The notes under the pieces were generated by a model. It searched no databases, had not been told where the DNA came from, and saw only the letters and a list, made by a program, of their open reading frames with translations. From contig JARBJD010000115.1 in NCBI GenBank assembly GCA_033064195.1, positions 62,001-126,000 on the forward strand: a DNA stretch of 64,000 bases, written 5' to 3'. The position numbers were made by a program, and so were the translations under genes. Below, piece by piece: positions 32,496 through 41,322 of the stretch (its first letter is position 1; each line of letters starts with the position of its first letter). The DNA comes from Blattamonas nauphoetae. Its lineage: Eukaryota; Preaxostyla; Oxymonadida.

Positions 32496-33949
32496 TACTG
32501 CCCGACACGACGACCTGATCCGGCTGTAATTTTTGCTTTTTGATAGAACAAGTGAGAGTTGAGAGTTCCTTTTTCTCTCCCATCAACTGTCTTGAGTTAT
32601 ACGTCTCTGTGATTTTTTTGGAAGATCAACAGTGAAAAATAAGAGAGAATGACATGAAATGCTACTGTATGGGGACATACTCCGAACGACATGACACGTG
32701 ATTCACATCCGATATCACTCCTGAATGGATCCCAGATGGTGAATGTCTAGTGAAAGATAGTAGCAGATTGAATGAAGAAAAGGAAAAGGAAGACACATGT
32801 CAACTCGTTCGCTCCATGTCTCTGTCAATGCAGCATCCAAGGACACCGATGCGCCGAACACCGACGATTAACAGTTAGTCGTGAAATGAAAAGGCCAGCC
32901 ACAGCACGAAACCATCAAGACTTTGCATACTGTTCGAATTGGATTCAAAAACGTCTCATACAGTTCAGCTGTTCATCGAAAGAGAGACATCAAAATCAAA
33001 AAATCACACTGTTTCTTCCAACGATTCGTCAAAGGGTATCGAATTGGTCTTCACAAATCGCACAGAGTTCCTCGCATTCTTCTCCGTCATTATCAAAATC
33101 GCTGCGTCTATGGAAATGAGACTCTTTCAAAATGTTTCTTTCGAGAGCTTTGTCAGTTTGGCGATGTGAAGAATCTGTGTGAGAGATGACTAGAGAAATT
33201 CAAGAAGTCATAAGGATAAAAGACACACCACGCTGAGAATCTGGGTTGAGTGATCATCCCAGCAAACTTGGGATTTGGTGATGTACTGGGATTAGTTGAA
33301 ACTGAAAACTTGTCGTGACGGAAGAGATCATTGACGGAAAACAATGCCGTGATCCTTCATCACATTTCGCACTGAGGGAAAGATGGACCCTCACCACCAC
33401 TCACGGGTCCTTCTCAGTGATTGTGTTAGTTGAAACAAGAAAAAAGATAAAACTTCCAAGAATCAAACATGTCAATATCGGTCAGAAATACCTTCAAACA
33501 CTCTTTACCGACTTTAACCTCATCAAACACATTTCGTGAACGCTTGTATCAATTCTTTTTGAAAACTATGCGAATTACGTCACAAGAGACTAACTTTGTA
33601 TAAAAATCGTGCGAGGTGAGAACTCGATCCCATAAGAAAGTAATGAAAACACCGTTCTCTCATTCAGTGATTGACTCCTCGAGTGTTCCTCTCATAAAGT
33701 TAAAACAATTTAAAGTTAGAGGAATCGAGCAGGATGAAGCGAATCACGTGTCATGTCGTGAGGAGCATGTCCATCATTCTTTTTATTTTACAGTTTTCAC
33801 GTCACACAGAATTTTTTGTCTTCTCATTTTTAATCAAACTGTGTCTAACTCTCTCAATTATCATTGATAGAAAATTGAAACACATTGTCTCTCTATTCAG
33901 AAAAATACAACCGTTTTACAGCCGGATCAAGTTGTCGTGTCGGGCAGTA
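32496..33949. mobile_element. 1.45-kb TIR element inside the upstream box of family B member 7
   Basis: Ends TACTGCCCGACACGAC at 32496 and its reverse complement ending at 33949. The inverted match extends about 34 bp with two mismatches, flanked by TA (32494-32495 and 33950-33951). About 200 bp in from each end is a second inverted block GACATGACACGTGATTC. Short frames inside (for example 32923-33189, QRFVKGYRIGLHKSHR) do not form a recognisable transposase, so it looks non-autonomous. The right edge lies 29 nt before the ATG of member 7. Confidence 0.85.
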
Positions 33950-33979
33950 TACAATAGTATTGACGTTTAATCAGATAGA

Positions 33980-35053
33980 ATGACAATTTTCAACTCCAAG
34001 ATGAACTCTTCTACTGATTTGCCGTGCCCTGGTATCTCTTCCCACAACTTTTCATCTCCTCCAGACTGTTGTGCTTTCCTGAATTGGGATAGTGGAGCAT
34101 TTGACTCTGTCCGCGAAAGGGCCGTCATCTTTCGATCTCTCGTTGCCACCATAAAGATGCAGCCTCCATTAGATATCTCTCTGGAAGCGAAGGCTGGAAA
34201 GCTTCTCGGATCTGTGATTCCCCTGGATGAAGAAACAGCCGATGCATTTCTCTTCAACTTGGCATCATTCTCGGATGCTTCTTTGGCAGCATTCGTGCAG
34301 AGCATTGGTGTGCTCATTTCGTCGGCCAGTCAGATTATCACTTTTGCAGCAATGGCAATGTTGGATACTCTGATCCTGGTCTGTTCCCAAAAAACAAACC
34401 TTGCCCTCGTCAAAGCAGATCTAATCCCTCAACTCATCAACACTCTCAATCCACATTCTCTTTTATTTGCTGGAGCGGTCGATATCAACTTCTATCTCTT
34501 GATAATCATCGCCAATCCTGTCAAGCTCGCAACTCCGTTTGGTCTTGCCGAACTCGGAATTGAAGATCGGAATGAACAACAAGCTGTTGCTGAGACGGTT
34601 TTGAAGCAAGTTCTCGTACCTTCGGAGAAGTATATTTGGCATTTGTGCGTGAACCGCTACTCAATCCTCGATTGGGACCTGGAGGAAGAATTCATGGCTC
34701 TTCTTACCCGACTCCTCAAAATATCTCCTTCTCATCAACCGACAATGGATTCCGTCCTGAATATGCCTGTCATTCTTTCAATTCCAAGTTGTCTCACTTT
34801 CTTCGAAAAAGATACGTCAATCTGGAGTTTTCTGGGTGAAATGGTCGTTATCCAGCAGGATTGGAACGAATCAAGGGAAGGAGTGCAACAGAGTTGGAAG
34901 GCAATGCATCGAATGTTGAAAATGGAGGGCATCGAAGATGTAGCTGAGGCAAAGCTGCTAAACGACCATCACTCAACCGTTGGACGCCTAACTGTTACCA
35001 ACTCGATTGACTGGAACAACCAGCTGGGCATGAACGTTCCGGAACAAGAATAG
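33980..35053 (+). CDS. Family B member 7, alpha-solenoid-like protein, whole coding region
   Basis: Single exon, 357 residues. The N-terminus is MTIFNSKMNSSTDLPCPGIS. Blocks include LVKADLIPQLINTLNPHSLL, EKYIWHLCVNRYSILDWDLE, VILSIPSCLTFFEKD and NQLGMNVPEQE. The coding region is undamaged, but the upstream box is split by the TIR element: CCCAT stays on the far side (32489-32493) and CAATAG lies exactly 22 nt before the ATG. Expression may therefore depend on the element sequence. Confidence 0.85.
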   Translation: MTIFNSKMNSSTDLPCPGISSHNFSSPPDCCAFLNWDSGAFDSVRERAVIFRSLVATIKMQPPLDISLEAKAGKLLGSVIPLDEETADAFLFNLASFSDASLAAFVQSIGVLISSASQIITFAAMAMLDTLILVCSQKTNLALVKADLIPQLINTLNPHSLLFAGAVDINFYLLIIIANPVKLATPFGLAELGIEDRNEQQAVAETVLKQVLVPSEKYIWHLCVNRYSILDWDLEEEFMALLTRLLKISPSHQPTMDSVLNMPVILSIPSCLTFFEKDTSIWSFLGEMVVIQQDWNESREGVQQSWKAMHRMLKMEGIEDVAEAKLLNDHHSTVGRLTVTNSIDWNNQLGMNVPEQE

Positions 35054-35447
35054 AAACAGACAAGAACAAGCGAACATTTCGAACTGTTTCTGACTTCGTT
35101 GGACAACAAACACTGTTTGTGTGTGATCCTTGCCGGATCTGGCAACACTTCATCATTTGCCAGAACGATTCCGATTCTCCCTCACCAGTCTCCCTCCATC
35201 GGCTCTACACTCTCCTTCGTTCGCCGCCTCTTTCGCACTGCTCGTTTGTGAAAGGCAATGCGTCAATCAATCGACGAACGGTGCCGATTGGTGGAAGTTT
35301 GTGTTCGCGAAATTGATTGAAGATTGTTCTCCGAAATTGAGCACTCTTGATGATTCATCCCAATCATGAGATTTCTTTTCAACATCCATCTGCCTCTCTC
35401 CCTCCTCATTCTGGATCTCCCTCGTCACACTCACCTCCCTGCTCAGT

Positions 35448-35523
35448 CACCACCCACACCCTCCCACTCCCCTCTGCCTCTCCCTCACCACCCACACCCT
35501 CACACTCCCCTCTGCCTCTCACC
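35448..35523 (+). repeat. Two 38-bp tandem repeats, Pro/His-rich if read
   Basis: Two near-identical 38-bp units (35448-35485 and 35486-35523) starting CACCACCCACACCCTC, with a third start just beyond. They lie in the spacer after member 7. Confidence 0.85.
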
Positions 35524-35723
35524 TCACCACACTCTGTGTTGGGCGTGCTGGTGGCTGTCGTTCGAAGCGCTCGCAATGCTCGCCTCGACCGTCTTCCTAC
35601 ATCGCTTCTTTCGGCTTGTCGTCGAGTTCTTCACACTTCCCTCTACTCTTCAATCTCACCGAAACGAATGGCGTGAGTGAAAGACATGTTCGAGTGGAGA
35701 GGGAGGCAGATGCACCAGACTCA

Positions 35724-36050
35724 CCATGACAATGACTCCCATTTTTCATTTCAACTCGAACTTCGCTCCATCAACACCGTCTGCGTGCTGAGAAGGGAGT
35801 GAAGAGCGAGTGATGGACAGAACGACAAGCGGGACGATCTGTCGTCGACTCTGTCGCTCGTGAGAAGTGTGTCGTCCGACTGCCCTCTTCTGAACAGAAC
35901 AAGTGACACAGAGGTCGAATCGAATGAATTTGAAGTGGAACCTTCGCTTCTCTTCGTCAATCCCGATCTTCTCAACACGCTGGTCACGCTCTCTGGCGCT
36001 CGCCTGCTTCTGGTCTCGCCGATCTCGAAGTGGATGATCATTCTGAGTGT
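35724..36050. repeat. Spacer repeat S2, copy b
   Basis: Closest to copy c at 38091-38430. It has the same open plus frame DTEVESNEFEVEPSLLFVNP. Confidence 0.78.
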
Positions 36051-36585
36051 TTCGAATTGACCAGGCTGTGCTCAATCGAGTTCTCCGCATCTCGATTCGC
36101 CACCCTTCACTCATTCATCTTCAACAATGCGCACTCGCATTTGTGAGTGTGGTTGGTTTTGTGCGATGCAATTGACCATTTGGGATGAGATAGAAAGTGA
36201 ACTACTGCTCCATCTCTCGTCGTGTTCATCCTCGTTGGAGATAGGGAACATTCCACATTCGTCGTGTACCTTCCCAGTTCCCCTCCTCCCAAACTCCCTG
36301 CATCCTCCCTCCTCATCTGTTCTGTCGACACTGCCTTCTCATTGTCTTCCATGGCTGTCGACTTGCTCCCTCCATGTTCTGTCTGTTTGATCGTTGCTCG
36401 CACACACCAACCAAACTGTAGAATGGTGTCGACAGATGAAACTTCTTTGTCATCTCATCGATTACCGTCAGAGCGCACTTCCTCTTCATTCATACATCGT
36501 CTGAATGTTCTTTATTCGCATTTTTATACTCCTTTTGGGGGCGACTTCATCTGAATATCGTTATTTCACACCATCTTGTTTCTGA

Positions 36586-36598
36586 CCCATAACGAGTG
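36586..36598 (+). promoter_or_regulatory. Family B upstream box (member 8)
   Basis: Exact CCCATAACGAGTG, 22 nt before the ATG at 36621. Confidence 0.7.
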
Positions 36599-36620
36599 AT
36601 TCATCCCAACATCCGAAGGA

Positions 36621-37694
36621 ATGACGGCTTTGGACACAAAGACATCCCCCTCCCTTGATTATTCTTGCCCTGGTATCTGTTCACACTGTTTTCCATGTCC
36701 TCCAGATTGTTCTCCGTTCCTGAATTGGAACAAAAAGGAAAAAGTGTCTAACCATGAAAAGACCTTGGTATTTCAATCCCTCGTAGCGACACTGAAGTTT
36801 CAGCCTGCATTGGATGTCTCCCTCGAGTCTAAAGTCGTGAATTTTCTTACCACTGTGTATCCTCAGACAACAGAATCTGCAAATGCTTTTGTCGACAGCC
36901 ATGCGCCGTTTTCTGATGGATCTTTGATAAACTTCATCCAATCCATTGTGCTACTCCTTTCTTCAACGAGTCAGGCAATCACCACTGTAGCAATGAGTAT
37001 GCTCGATAATCTGATCTTGACATTTTCACCTCGACTCCGACTTGCCCTCGTCCAAGCTGATCTGATCTCTCAAGTCATCATCACTCTCAATCCCCTGTTG
37101 ATATCGTTTAAAGATTGTAAAAAACTGCATTTCTATCTCATTTCAACCATCACCACCTCACTCAGACTTTCATCTCTGGTTGGTCTCACGTATTACGCAA
37201 TTGAAGATCGGAATGAACAACAAGCTGTTTATGAGACTATTCTGAAGCACGTTCTGACACCTTCCGAGCAGTATATCTGCCATTTGTGTGTGCACCGATT
37301 TTCGATCGTCGATAGTGAGCAATCAAAGCGTTATCTGGCACTTCTCGCCATCTTATTCCGAATCGCTCCTTCTTATCCACCGACAATGGAATTCGTTCTT
37401 AATATGCCCTTCGTTCTCACGATTCCAAGTTGCCTCACATTCTTCGAACGTCATGACTCCATCCAGCTTTTTCTGTCTCTCATGGCCAGTACCCAACGGG
37501 AATGGAACAAAAAAAGGGGAGAAGAACAACCGATGCGAACAATAGTCGATCGATTATTGAGAATGGAGGGCATCGAAGATGTGAAGGAGACAAAGCTGCG
37601 AAACGACAAAAAGACACCCAAAGGAGACGTAATTATTCTCCACTCGATCGACTGGAACAACTTGCAGGGCATGAATGTTCCACGACGTTGGTAG
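36621..37694 (+). CDS. Family B member 8, alpha-solenoid-like protein, whole
   Basis: Single exon, 357 residues, start MTALDTKTSPSLDYSCPGIC. Blocks are kept but somewhat more diverged in the middle: LVQADLISQVIITLNPLLIS, EQYICHLCVHRFSIVDSEQS, FVLTIPSCLTFFERHDS and LQGMNVPRRW. The LVKAD lysine common to the family is Gln here. Confidence 0.85.
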   Translation: MTALDTKTSPSLDYSCPGICSHCFPCPPDCSPFLNWNKKEKVSNHEKTLVFQSLVATLKFQPALDVSLESKVVNFLTTVYPQTTESANAFVDSHAPFSDGSLINFIQSIVLLLSSTSQAITTVAMSMLDNLILTFSPRLRLALVQADLISQVIITLNPLLISFKDCKKLHFYLISTITTSLRLSSLVGLTYYAIEDRNEQQAVYETILKHVLTPSEQYICHLCVHRFSIVDSEQSKRYLALLAILFRIAPSYPPTMEFVLNMPFVLTIPSCLTFFERHDSIQLFLSLMASTQREWNKKRGEEQPMRTIVDRLLRMEGIEDVKETKLRNDKKTPKGDVIILHSIDWNNLQGMNVPRRW

Positions 37695-39549
37695 AAACTG
37701 ACATGAACCCAACAAACGCTGTTGTTTGTGTGATCTTTGTCGGCTCCGGCCTCATTTCATGGCTCCACTTTCCAGAACGAGTCAGGTTCTCCCTCCCTCG
37801 TCTCCACACTCTCCTTCTCCCTCGCCATCACTCACGCACTGGAAGAGAGGCTGACATGTCAAAATTATTCTTCCTCCACACCAACCACTTCCCTGTGAAA
37901 CTCGAACTGAAAACGAGAAGGAGAAGAAGCTGAGAACACGATTGACCATCACAGCTTGACAATGCGGTGGATGGAAGACACTGTGCCCGCACCTCACACA
38001 CCTTCCTCCGCCGAATTGGATGGAAGGAGGGGCAAAACGAAAGGAAGAACAGAAGGCCTTTCAACACACATCACACCATCATTCCCCACTCACCATGACA
38101 GTGACTCCCATTTGTCATTTCACCTCGAACTTCGTTCCATCAACGCCGTACGCGTGCTGAGAAGGGAGTGAAGAGCGAGTGATGGACAGAACGACAAGCG
38201 GGACGATCTGTCATCGACACTATCGTCGACTCTGTCGCTCGTGAGAAGTGTGTCGTCTGACTGCCCTCTTCTGAACAGAACAAGTGACACAGAGGTCGAA
38301 TCGAATGAATTTGAAGTGGAACCTTCGTTGCTCTTCGTCAATCCCGATCTTCTCAACACGCTGGTCACGCTCTCTGGCGCTCGCCTGCTTCTGGTCTCGC
38401 CCATCTCGAAGTGGCCGATCATTCTGAGAGTTCCGAATGGATCAGACAGTGCTCAATCGAGTTCTCCGCATCTCGGTTCGCCATCCTTCTCTTCTTCATC
38501 TTCACCACAGCGCACTCCGCTCGTGTCCGTTCAGCCTCTCCAACTGAAATCATTCGAACACACTCACGTGTTTGTGGGTGGTTAGTTTTGTGTGATACAA
38601 TTGACCATTCGGGATGAGAATGCCGATTGAGGAACTGCTCCATCTCTCGTCGTGTTCATCCTCGTTGGCGATTGTGAACATTCCACATTCGTTATGTGTG
38701 CACTTCCCCCTTCCCCTCTTTCCCCACTCACCATATCCTCACTCCTCGTCTCCTCCATCGGCACTGCCTTCTCTTTGTCTTCCATGGCTGTCAACTCGCT
38801 AACTCCATGCTCTGTCTGTTTGATTATCGCTCATCTCATCGATTGCCTCAAAGGACACAGCAAAGCGCATTTCGAGAAGCCTTTTCTCTTCCGAAGTGCG
38901 ACGAGAAGGAGCAATTGGACATCAGCATCACTCGACCCCAAATCGTTCCCATTCTCTTTCATCGGTCTATCAATCGCGTCGTCCGTCGCTCTCGCTGTGC
39001 TTTGACGTTCAGTTCTGCCTGCCCACTCTGGACATGCTGTGGTTGTTTTTGCAGTTGTTGAACATCAGCGTTCGGCCCCATGACACTCTCTGTGGTGTTG
39101 GAATGAGTGTAGATGAGTCCTGCAATGAAAGACGATCTCGCTCTTCATTTCTCCACTCCTCATCCACACTTCCACCTCTGCAACACTCAATCCCTCGTCG
39201 GTCCCACACTGCGATGGTCTTCAGTTGCCCTCTGTGTTTGTTTCTTCATCCGACCCGCTTCTTGTTGAAAGAACGATGTGACGGTTGGAGAAGAAGGGAG
39301 GGCGACAGTGTTTTTGTTGTGGCCATCCACGGAGTGAAACAACGACCTGCACACAAGTGATGCCAGAACCACCCTGTCACACATTTATTTCGTCGTTGGA
39401 AATGACTTTTCCTCATTAATTGCTCGTTCTCCATCCAAACTCCCTCTTCATTCATCGTTTATCTCACTACCCATGATTTGCTGTTTCCTTCTTCCTTTTG
39501 GACGATTATTTTATCTCATTGTCTTTGTTTCACCACTTCCTTCTACAAA
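37695..39549. other. Spacer between members 8 and 9, no host gene recognised
   Basis: Holds S2 copy c (38091-38430), a duplicate (38440-38830) of 36065-36420, and a partial S1-like tail (about 39230-39530). Short frames only. Confidence 0.6.
38091..38430. repeat. Spacer repeat S2, copy c
   Basis: Third copy of the S2 spacer, after member 8, with the same open plus frame. Confidence 0.78.
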
Positions 39550-39562
39550 CCCATAACGAGTA
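39550..39562 (+). promoter_or_regulatory. Family B upstream box (member 9)
   Basis: CCCATAACGAGTA, one mismatch, 22 nt before the ATG at 39585. Confidence 0.65.
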
Positions 39563-39584
39563 AACAAACTCACAATACGAAAGA

Positions 39585-40016
39585 ATGACTAGTTTAGAAT
39601 CGAAGATAATCACCTCCACTGATTTTCCTAGTCCTGGTATCTCTTCAGATTGCTTATCATGTTCTCCAGATTGTTCTACATTCCTGAATTGGGATGAAGA
39701 CGAAGAAGAATCTGTTTTTCAAACAGCGGTTGGGACGATTGGTGGGAGATTGTTTGGTGATTGTGCCACTACATTGTCTACTCTACAGGACGCCGACGCG
39801 ATGCCATTTCAGAATCAATCACACGTCGACCAACGTCCTCGACTCTTTGGAAAGGAAGAAGAACCAAAATTCTTCTTCGTGCACACCGATCAATCATTCG
39901 TCCCGCCCCAGATGTCTTGTTCCGGATCCCAGTTTCTCCTTTTTCATACAACACACAACAGAGACTCTCGTACCCGATTGAATATGGACTCGTCTGAAGA
40001 CCTCAACCGGAATTGA
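39585..40016 (+). pseudogene. Family B member 9, truncated after about 45 codons
   Basis: The first 45 residues follow the family (SKIITSTDFPSPGISSDC, then CSTFLNWDEDEEESVF). Coding then passes directly into sequence resembling the inter-gene spacers (GGTGGGAGATTGTTTGGTGA, similar to about 30,250-30,290). The frame stays open to 40016 by chance. Most of the gene was removed by a deletion joining the 5' end to spacer DNA. Its promoter box is still in place, so a short chimeric transcript is possible. Confidence 0.75.
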
Positions 40017-40785
40017 CAGGTCTGTATCGCCTCTCTCGGCCAACATCAATCTCGGAAGTGGAGAGGAGAAGAGGGGACGAGAAGAGGAGAGAATAGAAGG
40101 AGATGGAAAGAGGAAGAACAGGAAAAGAGGAACGGAGTTGAGGAGAGGTTGACAGGGAAGGAGAAGAGGAGGAAAAGAAAAAAGAATGTATGTGTACGTT
40201 GGAAACTCCTTTTTCGCTAATCTGGAGTTTATGAGATCTCACATTCATAAATTTAGCATTACTATCGTTCCAGCTTCTCAATTTTGATGAAAATGAAAAA
40301 CGTCAAAATTCTGGGTTGATCACGATTTGATCCAAGACAAGTGACACGATCATTTCTGCATATTCGTCATTCTTCTGGTAAATAACAATATAAAGAACCT
40401 GGAATTCGTATACTGGCGTGACCGAGCCTTTTGGTTCGGTCAGTGTCACCTTCATTTTCTGATAGTTGACCCTCCTCAAACCCGTCAACAATATATAAAC
40501 CTGTTTTCATTCAATATAATCAACATTTCGAAGTTTAATGTGACAATTCAGTTTTGCACACTCTTTGAAAAGTGTCCACAGTAGTCCCGTTAGAAAGACA
40601 ATCAACAATCAGTTTTCGTCACGGGAATGTTTACGAAGAATGGGGACCAATGCACTCTTTTCACCACTTCTTTATTGTTAACACCAGGCTAGACAATGTT
40701 GTTTGTGTAGATAAAGTCAAATCGCAAATTAGTAGAAAACATATTGTGAAAAATAGTAGTGTCAATTACCCGTACATATTCAATA
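40017..40785. other. No gene seen; purine-rich tract and a hairpin
   Basis: 40050-40190 is a long G/A-rich run on the plus strand. At about 40419-40442 TGACCGAGCC and GGTTCGGTCA form a 10-bp stem with a G-T pair. No coding region is supported. Confidence 0.4.
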
Positions 40786-41322
40786 ATCCGTAACATGGGG
40801 CTTGAAAAATATATCTTGGTCAAACTAAGAAAAATAATATTTGGTTCCGCGCCGAAACCCCTGTGTCGGGAGAAAACCTCAAAATACTGTTTCCTTTAGG
40901 AATCCACATATTGTTCTCAACTTTTTCCCCTTTTTTCTCCACAACCAGCCATCCGTTTTGAATCAAATAAAAGGCATTGTGATCGTAAAGATCTCGACAA
41001 AAGCTGCTCAAAAAATCAAATATATTTTTTTCTAAGAATTTTTTGTCGAGAAAAATATGGGTTTTTTTCCATTTTCCCAAATATCCAGAATTTTTTCTCC
41101 AATTTTTTTTCAAAATGTTCATCTCACCAAAAAAACGTTTTTGGGAAAAATTCCATCGAAATCGGTTCACTGGTTGTGAAGATAATTACGAAACGATTTT
41201 TTTTATCGGGCAAAAGGGGGTATTTTGAGGTTTTCTCCCGACCCAGGGGTTTCGGCGCGGAACCCATTTTTATTTTTCTTAGTTTGACCAATATATATTT
41301 TTCAAGCCCCATGTTACGGATT
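40786..41322. mobile_element. MITE with ~100-bp inverted ends
   Basis: The ends (AATCCGTAACATGGGGCTTG inward at 40786, and its reverse complement ending at 41322) match for about 100 bp with few differences, including GGTTCCGCGCCGAAACCCC. No clear target duplication. The core (for example GAGAAAACCTCAAAA, then TCTCCACAAC and GATCTCGACAAAAG) is shared with the element at 50538-50913, whose own ends differ. Confidence 0.85.

Larger units (their letters stand above)
35054..36585. other. Spacer between members 7 and 8, no host gene recognised
   Basis: Contains the conserved 3' module, the 38-bp tandem repeat, S2 copy b (35724-36050), and a block at 36065-36420 duplicated at 38440-38830. No supported gene. 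Confidence 0.6.

Noticed and set aside
35366-35680. Open frame over the 38-bp tandem repeats as a Pro/His-rich protein
   Set aside because: Composition is explained by the tandem repeat; no start context, box or splice support.
40400-40450. Hairpin with GGTTCGGTCA as a tRNA
   Set aside because: The B-box-like string is not followed by a cloverleaf; no acceptor stem or anticodon arm can be drawn.
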